Positions 1 to 6,735 of a DNA stretch of 54,503 nt are shown piece by piece. Origin of the DNA: 66-474 sp051961995 (GTDB lineage: Bacteria; Pseudomonadota; Gammaproteobacteria; Xanthomonadales; Rhodanobacteraceae); the NCBI GenBank assembly GCA_051961995.1, contig JBQCCR010000085.1, forward strand, positions 1-54,503, given 5' to 3'. Under the pieces are notes generated by a model. That model searched no databases, had not been told where the DNA came from, and worked only from the letters and a program-made list of their open reading frames with translations. Numbering within the stretch: the first letter of the stretch is position 1; each line of letters opens with the position of its first letter. A program made the translations under genes and the position numbers.

Positions 1-118
1 TCACCGCTCACCGCTCACCGCTCACCGCTCACCGCTCACCGCTCACCGCTCACCGCTCACCGCTCACCGCTCACCGCTCACCGCTCACCGCTCACCGCTC
101 ACCGCTCACCGCTCACCG
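1..118. repeat. Heptanucleotide tandem array (TCACCGC)n upstream of dcd
   Basis: About 16.9 perfect copies of the 7-base unit TCACCGC run from the left window edge to base 118, six bases before the dcd start codon. The array continues off the window, so its full length is unknown. No copy-to-copy variation is visible, which suggests recent slippage expansion or assembly collapse. It occupies the place where a ribosome binding site would sit. Confidence 0.97.
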
Positions 119-124
119 AAATCT

Positions 125-688
125 ATGTCAATCAAGTCCGACAAGTGGATCCGCCGCATGGCCGCCAACGGCATGATCGAGCCGTTCGAACCGGGCCAGG
201 TGAAACAGAACAGCGGCGGGCGAATCGTGTCCTATGGCACCTCGAGCTACGGTTACGACGTGCGCTGCGCGGATGAATTCAAGATCTTCACCAACATCAA
301 CTCGACCATCGTCGATCCCAAGGATTTCGATTCGCGCAACTTCGTGGACTTCAAGGGCGAATGCTGCATCGTCCCGCCGAATTCGTTTGCGCTGGCGCGC
401 ACGGTGGAGTTCTTCCGCATCCCGCGCGACGTGCTGACGATCTGCCTCGGCAAGAGCACCTACGCGCGTTGCGGCATCATCGTCAACGTGACGCCACTGG
501 AACCCGAATGGGAAGGCCACGTGACGCTGGAATTCTCCAATACCACCCCGCTGCCGGCGAAAATCTACGCCAACGAGGGCGTCGCGCAGATGCTGTTCCT
601 GGAATCCGACGAGGTCTGCGAGACCAGTTACAAGGATCGTGGCGGCAAGTATCAGGGGCAGACTGGCGTTACACTTCCCAGGACTTGA
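125..688 (+). CDS. dcd: dCTP deaminase
   Basis: A 187-residue protein of normal length for Dcd, the trimeric cytosolic enzyme that deaminates dCTP to dUTP for thymidylate synthesis. The N-terminus MSIKSDKWIRRMA and the substrate region PLEPEWEGHVTLEFSN, which holds the catalytic Glu of the family, are clearly visible, as is the C-terminal KYQGQTGV motif. The first ATG after the heptamer array fits the family start exactly. No Shine-Dalgarno sequence is seen because the tandem array ends only six bases upstream. Function is secure from conserved motifs; how translation starts is unclear. Confidence 0.97.
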   Translation: MSIKSDKWIRRMAANGMIEPFEPGQVKQNSGGRIVSYGTSSYGYDVRCADEFKIFTNINSTIVDPKDFDSRNFVDFKGECCIVPPNSFALARTVEFFRIPRDVLTICLGKSTYARCGIIVNVTPLEPEWEGHVTLEFSNTTPLPAKIYANEGVAQMLFLESDEVCETSYKDRGGKYQGQTGVTLPRT

Positions 689-758
689 TATCCCGGTCGC
701 GCGAACAGAAGACGGCGCCATGCGCCGGCGCGTTCCTACAATGCAACGGAGAACCACG

Positions 759-1181
759 ATGACCGCACGCACCATCACTTCTCGCCTGTTGGGCATTTCC
801 ATGCTCGCGCTGATGCTTGCGTTGTCCGGCTGCTACGGCCGTGTGCGCGGCGGCGGCGAAACCACCGTCAACGTGCCGGTGCACTACGACATGGTGCTGG
901 AAGCGGCGAAGGACGGGCAGTTCATCCTCGACGGTGCGACCTTGAGCTTTGACGATCTCGGCGGTCATTTCCGCTACTTGAAGGATCAGAAGCAGTTGCC
1001 CAAGAGCGTGCTGCTGAAGGACGGCCCGGATGCCAAGGTCAAGAACGCGCAGCTCGAATATTTCGCGAGCCTGCAGCTGAGTTTCAATTTCACCGGCTAC
1101 GTCGAGCACAAGGGCAAGCTGCAACTGCTGAGCGCGGTGCAGGACAAGAACGAGCCGGCGAGCGCGGGTAGCGGCGGGTGA
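759..1181 (+). CDS. Small lipoprotein of unknown function
   Basis: A 140-residue protein with a basic N-terminus, a hydrophobic stretch and the lipobox LALSGC, so it is probably a lipid-anchored periplasmic protein. I chose ATG 759 because GGAG lies seven bases upstream; an in-frame ATG at 741 is less well placed. The mature part has no motif I recognise; it is mixed alpha/beta in character with a short Gly/Ser tail. It lies 70 bases after dcd on the same strand but has no obvious functional link to it. Confidence 0.8.
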   Translation: MTARTITSRLLGISMLALMLALSGCYGRVRGGGETTVNVPVHYDMVLEAAKDGQFILDGATLSFDDLGGHFRYLKDQKQLPKSVLLKDGPDAKVKNAQLEYFASLQLSFNFTGYVEHKGKLQLLSAVQDKNEPASAGSGG

Positions 1182-1318
1182 GCCAGGGCTTTCGCAAGAT
1201 GCTGCGTTGAATCGCATCCGAGCCGCAAAGCGGCGGAAGATGAACGCCACGGGCGGCGCGAGCGCACGCCCATGGATGTGCGGCAGGGCAGCGCTTCATG
1301 GACGGCTGCTTGCGGGAA

Positions 1319-1972
1319 CTAGGATTCCGCGCCGCCGGCGATCCTTGCATCGGCGCGCGTGGCCAGCGCCGTGTGCGCGATGATGCGCAGCCCTTCGATG
1401 ATCTGATCCAGCGGCATGCCCGGGCCGGCGTGCCGCAGCGCCTGTTCCGGCAGATACGGCACGTGCACGAAACCTGCGCGCATCTTTGTGCGCCGTGCTG
1501 CGTGCATCAGCGCATAGAACACATGGTTGCAGACATAGGTGCCAGCGGTCTGCGAGATGTGCGCATCAATGCCGGCCGCCTGCAATGCCGCGAGCGTGGC
1601 CTTGATCGGCAAGCCGGAGAAATACGCCGCCGGGCCGCGGCGCACGACCGGTTGGTCAACCGGTTGTGCACCGGCGTTGTCGGGAATGCGTGCGTCGTCC
1701 ACATTGATCGCCACGCGCTCCAGTGAAATGCCTTTGCGGCCGCCGGCGAGACCCACCGCGATGGCGGTTTTCGGATGGGTCGTACGCAGCGCCTTGCGCA
1801 ACACGTGCAGCGAGGCTTCGAACTCGGTCGGCAGCTCGACTGCGATGACGCGGTGGCCTTCGATGGTCCCGCCGCCCAGCGCCCGCACGGCCTGCCAGGA
1901 CGGATTGACTGCCTCGTCCGCGAACGGAGAGAAGCCGGTGAGAAGGAGGGTCGGTTCGGATGAGGACATCAT
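1319..1972 (-). CDS. pcp: Pyroglutamyl-peptidase I (C15 cysteine peptidase)
   Basis: Removes N-terminal pyroglutamate (5-oxoproline) from peptides in the cytosol. The family signatures are present: the N-terminal LLLTGFSPF block, the GLAGGRKGISLERVAINV segment, the nucleophile region TYVCNHVFY with catalytic Cys, and HVPYLPEQ with the catalytic His. The start at ATG 1972 (or the adjacent ATG 1969) has GAGGT just upstream; the longer reading frame runs into an inverted repeat and is unlikely to be coding. It is the last gene of the minus-strand 5-oxoproline cluster, so the pyroglutamate it frees can feed PxpABC encoded upstream. Confidence 0.93.
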   Translation of the reverse strand: MMSSSEPTLLLTGFSPFADEAVNPSWQAVRALGGGTIEGHRVIAVELPTEFEASLHVLRKALRTTHPKTAIAVGLAGGRKGISLERVAINVDDARIPDNAGAQPVDQPVVRRGPAAYFSGLPIKATLAALQAAGIDAHISQTAGTYVCNHVFYALMHAARRTKMRAGFVHVPYLPEQALRHAGPGMPLDQIIEGLRIIAHTALATRADARIAGGAES

Positions 1973-1980
1973 TACCTCAT

Positions 1981-2051
1981 CGTTCGCGCCGGGTATCGAA
2001 GCACGAACGAATTGCGATGCGATCGCCCTTCGATACCCCAGGGCGCGAACG
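1981..2051. repeat. REP-like inverted repeat (family D) between DUF979 gene and pcp
   Basis: The left arm CGTTCGCGCCGGGTATCGAAG, shown here as positions 1981-2001, is mirrored by 2028-2051 with a three-base insertion, giving a stem of about 21 pairs. It fills almost the whole gap between the permease gene and pcp. Related sequences ending in GAACGG and containing TTCGA lie at 27269, 30090 and 43962. It may act as an mRNA stabiliser or attenuator inside the operon. Confidence 0.8.
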
Positions 2052-2056
2052 GCCAC

Positions 2057-3025
2057 TCAAGTGCGAAACACCAGCAGGTACATGAGCGCCAGATTCACGA
2101 CCAACAGCGCCGCGCCGGTTTTCCACTGCGCGCGGATCACGTCGTTCTGGTTCGGAAGCTCCAGCAGCGCCACCGGCACGATGTTGAAGTTCGCGGCCAT
2201 CGGCGTGAACAGCGTGCCGCAATAGCCGGTGACCATGCCCAGTGCGCCGAGTATCGCGGGGTTGGCGCCGTGCAGGTGGATCAGCAAAGGTAAACCGATG
2301 CCGGCGGTCAGCACCGGGAACGCGGCGAACGCATTGCCCATGATCACGGTGAACAGCACCATGCCGATGCCGTAGGCGACGATGCAGGCGAGCGCGCTTT
2401 GCACCGGGATCGCCATGCGCACCAGATCGGCGACGGCGCTGCCCACGCCCGTCGCCGCGAACACGCCCCCGAGTGCAGCGAGGGTCAGCGGCAGCAACGC
2501 GGCCCAGCCGAGCGTGTCCAGCAGACGCCGGCCTTCAATCAAACCCGCGCGGGGCTTGGCCCGCGTCACCCACAACGCGGCGAGCAGCGCGACCATACAG
2601 GCCAGCGCCAACCCGGTCAGCGTCATCTGCCTTTGCGCGAACAGGTGCGCTCCGCCGAAAACCGCATAACCGCCGAACAGCGCCACCGCCATCGTCACCA
2701 ATGGAATCAGCACTGCCGGCACGAAGAGCTTGTGGCGCAGACGCAATGCATCGCTTTCGCGCTCGACTTCGGCGCGTTCGCGCAATTCGCCCCGATGCAT
2801 GCGCGGCGCCAGCACCGCCAGCGCGAGCACCCCCACGCCCGCGATTTGCGCCGGCAGTTCGTGATGCGCTTTCGCCGCGGCCAGCACGAGATCGCCGCAC
2901 GCGAACAGCGCCGCCAGCACCGCCCAGAATGCCGTGTGCCACCAACGCCGGTCGCGCAAATTCAGCCACGCCGTCCCGGCGAGGAACAGGGCGAGCAACC
3001 AGTACGCATGTTCAATGCGCAGCAT
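2057..3025 (-). CDS. DUF979 family membrane protein, probable 5-oxoproline permease subunit
   Basis: A 322-residue polytopic inner membrane protein with about nine hydrophobic segments, a charged cytoplasmic loop rich in Arg/Glu near residues 78-98, and the conserved-looking C-terminal half with NAFAAFPVLTAGIG and GYCGTLFTPMAANFNIVP. DUF979 proteins are nearly always encoded beside DUF969 proteins and pxp genes, and the pair has been proposed as a 5-oxoproline transporter. The start overlaps the end of the DUF969 gene by 14 bases, which suggests translational coupling. Transport of pyroglutamate is inferred from context; the substrate is not proven by sequence. Confidence 0.88.
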   Translation of the reverse strand: MLRIEHAYWLLALFLAGTAWLNLRDRRWWHTAFWAVLAALFACGDLVLAAAKAHHELPAQIAGVGVLALAVLAPRMHRGELRERAEVERESDALRLRHKLFVPAVLIPLVTMAVALFGGYAVFGGAHLFAQRQMTLTGLALACMVALLAALWVTRAKPRAGLIEGRRLLDTLGWAALLPLTLAALGGVFAATGVGSAVADLVRMAIPVQSALACIVAYGIGMVLFTVIMGNAFAAFPVLTAGIGLPLLIHLHGANPAILGALGMVTGYCGTLFTPMAANFNIVPVALLELPNQNDVIRAQWKTGAALLVVNLALMYLLVFRT

Positions 3026-3722
3026 CGCGTTCCCCCGCGGGTTGAACGGAGGGCGAGCACGATGCGAGTCGTCGCGCGAACAGCATGCTGCGGATGCCGT
3101 GGATCACGAAGGCGGCAATCGCGGTCGGCAGTGCCCAGAGCGCGATCTGCAACGGCTGCAACTCGATGCCGTGTTGTGCATAGAAGCCCTGGATCAGCAG
3201 CACCGCCCCCAGCGCAATGAACACGTCCTCGCCGAAGAACCGCCCGATGTTGTCGGTGGCGGCGCAGAACGCGCGCACATCGTGACGTTCGTGCTCCACG
3301 AGTGGCTCGCGCCCCCTCTCCGCGGCCGCTTCAGCCATCGGCGCGAGCAGTGGGCGCACGGTTTGCGCATGGCCTTCGATGTCGGTCAGGCCCATCATGC
3401 ACAGGACCTGGCGCAAACCGAGATAGGCGATCAGCAGTCGCGAAAGCGTCAGCCCGCGTAACCTCCCGATCCAGTTTCGCGCGTGTTCGCGCAACCCCGC
3501 GCGCTCCAGCAAGCCGATCGCAGGGAGCGTGAGGACGTACAACAGCAACGCGCGTTCGGAAACGAAGCTGGTGCCGAGCAGGGCGAGGATGTCTCCGATA
3601 CTCTTTCCCGCGGCCAGGGCCGCGACCACGCCGGCCGCGACCACCACCGGCACCGGGTTGAAACGCAGCGCAAAGCCGATCACGACCACCACTACGCCCA
3701 GCAACGGCAGCCAGTGCATCAC
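3012..3722 (-). CDS. DUF969 family membrane protein, probable 5-oxoproline permease subunit
   Basis: A 236-residue membrane protein with an N-terminal signal-anchor-like segment MHWLPLLGVVVVVIGFALRF and several further hydrophobic stretches; the RERALLLYVLTLPAIGLLER and GLRQVLCMMGLTDIEGHAQT regions are typical of DUF969. It is the partner of the DUF979 protein encoded next. GTG 3722 overlaps the pxpA stop codon by four bases (GTGA) and ATG 3719 overlaps it by one; either start couples it to pxpA. The role as half of a pyroglutamate carrier is inferred from the pxp/pcp context. Confidence 0.87.
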   Translation of the reverse strand: MMHWLPLLGVVVVVIGFALRFNPVPVVVAAGVVAALAAGKSIGDILALLGTSFVSERALLLYVLTLPAIGLLERAGLREHARNWIGRLRGLTLSRLLIAYLGLRQVLCMMGLTDIEGHAQTVRPLLAPMAEAAAERGREPLVEHERHDVRAFCAATDNIGRFFGEDVFIALGAVLLIQGFYAQHGIELQPLQIALWALPTAIAAFVIHGIRSMLFARRLASCSPSVQPAGERDAAH

Positions 3723-4483
3723 GCGCGCTCCGTTGCCGCCACGCGCAAGCCTTCGTGCTCCAGCGCGGCGCGCAGGCGGCGCGCGAATTCACCGGCATCG
3801 GCGCGGTCGCCGTGCACGCACAGCGTGTCGGCGACGACGCGTACGTGCGAGCCGTCGTCCGCGATGGCTTCGTTGCGTGTGGCGATCGAGACGGCCTGGT
3901 CGATCGCCTGATCAATTTCTTCGATGACCGAACCTGCCTGCGAACGCGGCGTGAGCGAACCGTCGGCGCGGTAGCGGCGGTCGCAGAACGCTTCCTGCGC
4001 GCAGGCGAGTCGGGTTTCACTTGCGGCGGCGATGGACGCGCTGCCGGCGAGTCCGACCAGGATCAGGCCGGGATCGAAATCGCGCACGGCGTGCGCGATC
4101 GCATCGGCCAGCACGCGGTCCCGCGCGGCCATGTTGTAGAGGGCGCCGTGCGGTTTGACGTGGTGCAGCTTCGTTCCCACCGCGTGCGCGAATCCCGCCA
4201 GCGCGCCGATCTGGTACAGCACCTGTGCGTACACTTCATCGGCGGCGATCTTCATTTCGCGGCGGCCGAAGCCTTGCAGGTCCGGCAGCGAGGGATGCGC
4301 GCCGATGGCCACGCCGTGCCGCGCGCACAGCGCGACCGTGCGGCGCATGCTCTGCGCGTCTCCTGCGTGAAAGCCGCAGGCGATGTTGGCCGAGCTGATG
4401 TGCGGCACAACGGCCGCGTCGTCGCCCATGCGCCATGTGCCGTAGCTTTCGCCGATGTCGGCGTTGAGGTCAATTGTTTTCAC
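3719..4483 (-). CDS. pxpA: 5-oxoprolinase subunit A (LamB/YcsF family)
   Basis: A 254-residue LamB/YcsF protein, subunit A of the ATP-dependent prokaryotic 5-oxoprolinase that opens 5-oxoproline to glutamate together with PxpB and PxpC. The family N-terminus IDLNADIGESYG, the block ANIACGFHAGD, the HPSLPDLQGFGRR segment and KPHGALYN are all present. The start is GTG 4483, which overlaps the pxpC stop as GTGA; the much longer open frame upstream is antisense-like extension and has no family similarity. Length is normal for PxpA. Confidence 0.95.
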   Translation of the reverse strand: MKTIDLNADIGESYGTWRMGDDAAVVPHISSANIACGFHAGDAQSMRRTVALCARHGVAIGAHPSLPDLQGFGRREMKIAADEVYAQVLYQIGALAGFAHAVGTKLHHVKPHGALYNMAARDRVLADAIAHAVRDFDPGLILVGLAGSASIAAASETRLACAQEAFCDRRYRADGSLTPRSQAGSVIEEIDQAIDQAVSIATRNEAIADDGSHVRVVADTLCVHGDRADAGEFARRLRAALEHEGLRVAATERA

Positions 4484-5523
4484 GCGCCCTGTTTCAGCCG
4501 GTTCGCAATGATCGTTTCCATTTCGCGCAACTGCTGCTCGCGTTCGCGCAGCGCTCGCTGCGCTTCCTCCAGCGTGCACGGCGCGAAGCGTAGCGCATCG
4601 CCGGGGCGGCGTTGTGCGAGCCGCGGCAAATCCGCGGCCGCGATCTGGCCGATGCGCGGGTAGCCGCCACTCACCGGATGTTCCACCCCGAGCGCGATGG
4701 GTTGTCCCGAGGGCGGTAATTGCACGGTGCCGGCCACGCAGGCTTCGCTGACCATCTCGGCCGGTTCCGCCAGCTCGAGCGGCTCGCCTTCCAGTCGGCA
4801 GCCGACCCGATTGGAATCGGCAGCGATGCGAAAGGCCTGCGTGTAGAGCGAACCCCGCGATTTCGCGTCGAGCAGATGCGCATGCGTGCCTGGAAAAAGG
4901 CGAAGCGGAAGCCCCTGATCCACATCGAACCACGGGCGCGGATCAATGCTCCACTTCAAAAGGGGGTCAGGTTCATTTTTCTGCGACACGAGAGAGGTTC
5001 GCCGCGACTCGGTGAAAAATGAACCTGACCCCCTTTTGTCTGACCCCCTTTTGTCTCCCGCTTCCCGAACCTTCAAGACGTCCCCGCTGCGCAGCGGTCG
5101 CCCGATCGGTCCAAGCGCGGCGTTGACATCGAAGCTGCGGCTGCCCAGCACCGGTTCGAAATCGAAACCGCCATGCACGGCAAGGTATGCACGGCAGCCC
5201 TGGCCCATCGCGCCGAACGCGAGCGTCGAACCCCTGGGCACGAAAATCGGCGCCCACATGGAAACCGGCTGTTCATCCACCTGCGCGGCGACCGGCGCGC
5301 CGGTCAACGCAATCCACGCGTCGGCATGGAATTTCAACATCGGTCCCAGCAGGGTGATTTCCAGCGCGCAGGCGTCCGGCCGATTGCCGCTCAACGCGTT
5401 GGCCAGCCGGAAGGCGGGCAGATCGAATGCACCCGCGCAGCCCACCCCCAGATGCGCATAGCCGGTACGGCCGCGGTCCTGGGGAATGGTGAGCAAACCC
5501 GGCTTGCTTACTTCGATACTCAT
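4480..5523 (-). CDS. pxpC: 5-oxoprolinase subunit C with in-frame palindromic repeat insert
   Basis: A 347-residue KipA/PxpC-type protein (biotin-dependent carboxyltransferase-like fold), partner of PxpB. The N-terminus SIEVSKPGLLTIPQDRGR, GYAHLGVGCAGAFD and the C-terminal VEHPVSGGYPRIGQIA are family signatures. The start ATG 5523 fits the family; no good ribosome binding site precedes it because a repeat fills the gap after pxpB. Odd feature: about 34 residues between VREAGDK and WSIDPRPWFD are encoded by a palindromic element (4958-5055) and read KNEPDPLL near their end. The frame stays open, so the gene may still be functional, with the insert placed as a loop between subdomains. Confidence 0.93.
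   Translation of the reverse strand: MSIEVSKPGLLTIPQDRGRTGYAHLGVGCAGAFDLPAFRLANALSGNRPDACALEITLLGPMLKFHADAWIALTGAPVAAQVDEQPVSMWAPIFVPRGSTLAFGAMGQGCRAYLAVHGGFDFEPVLGSRSFDVNAALGPIGRPLRSGDVLKVREAGDKRGSDKRGSGSFFTESRRTSLVSQKNEPDPLLKWSIDPRPWFDVDQGLPLRLFPGTHAHLLDAKSRGSLYTQAFRIAADSNRVGCRLEGEPLELAEPAEMVSEACVAGTVQLPPSGQPIALGVEHPVSGGYPRIGQIAAADLPRLAQRRPGDALRFAPCTLEEAQRALREREQQLREMETIIANRLKQGA
4958..5055. repeat. Palindromic element family F, copy 1 (inside pxpC)
   Basis: Arm GGGGTCAGGTTCATTTTT (within 4958-4980) is matched by its reverse complement at 5015-5037, with 34 bases between. The distal arm end TGACCCCCTTTTGTC is duplicated in tandem at 5026-5040 and 5041-5055. The same arm sequence recurs at 6007-6086 (inside pxpB) and 33908-33952 (intergenic). 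The arms resemble REP sequences mobilised by RAYT-type Y1 transposases, but no such gene is in the window. Confidence 0.93.
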
Positions 5524-5534
5524 CGCGGTTTTCT

Positions 5535-5589
5535 TGCGATCACCCGTGATCGCGAGAATCGGAAAGCGGTCGCCCATGACCGCCCTTTT
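5535..5589. repeat. Two-hairpin repeat family E, copy 1 (end of pxpB)
   Basis: A 55-base unit with two hairpins, GATCAC-CC-GTGATC and GCGGTC-GCCCAT-GACCGC. It matches 13651-13705 at 45 of 55 positions. On the minus strand it encodes the last residues of PxpB (GRPLSDSRDHG region) and supplies the pxpB stop codon, then ends 11 bases before the pxpC start. Confidence 0.9.
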
Positions 5590-6277
5590 TGAAGACCGCG
5601 ATGAACTCACCTGCATCCATCGCGCGGAAGCGCACGCGATCGCCGGGCGCGAGCAGGCACGGCGGATCGCGTTGCGGATCGAACAGCATTAGTGGCGTGC
5701 GGCCGATCAGCATCCAGCCGCCCGGCAGTTCACGCGGGTAGATGCCGGTCTGCGCGCCGCCGATCGCGACCGCGCCCGCCGGCACGCGGGTGCGCGGCGT
5801 GACCCGCCGCGGCGTGTGCAGTGCGCGATCGAGCCCCAGCAGGTAGGGGAAGCCCGGCGCGAAGCCGAGCATCGCGACGGTGTACTCGCGCGCGGTATGA
5901 CGGTCGATCACCTGCTGCGTGTCGAGCCCGGCGTGTTCCGCCACCTCTTCCAGATCGGGACCGTGCGCACCGCCGTAGCAGACCGGGATTTCGACCTCAC
6001 GGCTGGAAAAGGGGTCGGGTTCATTTTGCTCCGGCATCGTTGCGAGTGCGGATCTGACTGCGCAGCAAAACGAATCTGACCCCTTTGCGTACGCGTCCGG
6101 ATCGAAGCGCAGCAGCAGGCTGGCATAGGCCGGCGCGATTTCCATGAGGCCGGGCAGGGCGGTCGCGCGCAGGCGAGCCGCGGCGGCGTGCACGCGTGCG
6201 TTGATCCTTGTGTCCATCACGTGTCCGAAGCGCAGCAGCAGCGCGTCTTCGCAGAGCGGTTCGGCGGTGAAGTCCAT
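5540..6277 (-). CDS. pxpB: 5-oxoprolinase subunit B with repeat-derived insert and tail
   Basis: A 245-residue KipI/PxpB-type protein acting with PxpC and PxpA in 5-oxoproline hydrolysis. Family motifs: EDALLLRFG near the N-terminus, EIPVCYGGAHGPDLEEVA, the TVAMLGFAPGFPYLLGL block, and GGAQTGIYPRELPGGWMLIG. It starts two bases after the HIT gene, which suggests co-transcription. Two parts look repeat-derived: residues about 65-91, bounded by family F arms and ending in QNEPDPF, and the last ~16 residues, which come from a family E repeat that also gives the stop codon. Core motifs are intact, so I call it functional rather than a pseudogene. Confidence 0.93.
   Translation of the reverse strand: MDFTAEPLCEDALLLRFGHVMDTRINARVHAAAARLRATALPGLMEIAPAYASLLLRFDPDAYAKGSDSFCCAVRSALATMPEQNEPDPFSSREVEIPVCYGGAHGPDLEEVAEHAGLDTQQVIDRHTAREYTVAMLGFAPGFPYLLGLDRALHTPRRVTPRTRVPAGAVAIGGAQTGIYPRELPGGWMLIGRTPLMLFDPQRDPPCLLAPGDRVRFRAMDAGEFIAVFKKGGHGRPLSDSRDHG
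6007..6086. repeat. Palindromic element family F, copy 2 (inside pxpB)
   Basis: AAAAGGGGTCGGGTTCATTT at the left and the inverted arm AACGAATCTGACCCCTTT at the right, about 40 bases apart. The arms have drifted more than in copy 1. Read on the minus strand in the pxpB frame the left arm gives the peptide QNEPDPF, close to KNEPDPLL in PxpC. Confidence 0.88.
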
Positions 6278-6279
6278 GC

Positions 6280-6735
6280 TCAGTCGCAGATCGGCACAGA
6301 GGGTCCGCCCGAGGGTGCTCGCGCCGAGCGCAAGTGTTCGAGGAAGCGTTCACGCGCTGCCGGCTCGTACCGCGTTGCCGCGCCCGCCCCCCACACGGGC
6401 CCCGGCCATGCCGCGTCGCCTTCGCGCCGCGCGACCACGTGCACGTGCAATTGCCGCACGACGTTGCCGAGCGCACCGATGTTGAGTTTATCGAAGGTCA
6501 CGCTCGCGCGCAGCAGGCCCGCCGCATGATTGATTTCCTGCAACAGCAGCGACTGCTCGGCGCCCGGCATTTCGTGCAGTTCGATCAGCCGCGCCCGACG
6601 CGGCACCAGGATCAGCCACGGAAACCGCGCATCGTCCATCAACAGCACGCGCGAGAGTTGCCAGTCGGCGACGAATGCAGTGTCCGCTGCCAACCGCGGA
6701 TCGAGCGCGAAGCCCTGTTCGCGCGGAGCGCTCAC
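6280..6735 (-). CDS. HIT (histidine triad) domain protein
   Basis: A 151-residue HIT-family protein, probably a nucleotidyl hydrolase or transferase. The triad region reads QLHVHVVARREGD, and the N-terminal half has the typical LSRVLLMDDARFPWLILVP strand pattern. The start is GTG 6735, overlapping the stop of the dienelactone-hydrolase-like gene by GTGA; the longer open frame upstream lies entirely antisense-offset within that gene. It ends two bases before pxpB. The substrate and any link with 5-oxoproline metabolism are unknown. Confidence 0.9.
   Translation of the reverse strand: MSAPREQGFALDPRLAADTAFVADWQLSRVLLMDDARFPWLILVPRRARLIELHEMPGAEQSLLLQEINHAAGLLRASVTFDKLNIGALGNVVRQLHVHVVARREGDAAWPGPVWGAGAATRYEPAARERFLEHLRSARAPSGGPSVPICD

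Noticed and set aside
1..118. Tandem array considered as a CRISPR
   Set aside because: The unit is 7 bases with no spacers; it is a simple tandem repeat. The same applies to 15310-15403.
4484..4933. N-terminal extension of pxpA by 150 codons
   Set aside because: It overlaps pxpC out of frame; the family start is at GTG 4483.
4480..5523. pxpC considered as a disrupted pseudogene
   Set aside because: The palindromic insert keeps the frame, contains no stop, and family motifs on both sides are intact.
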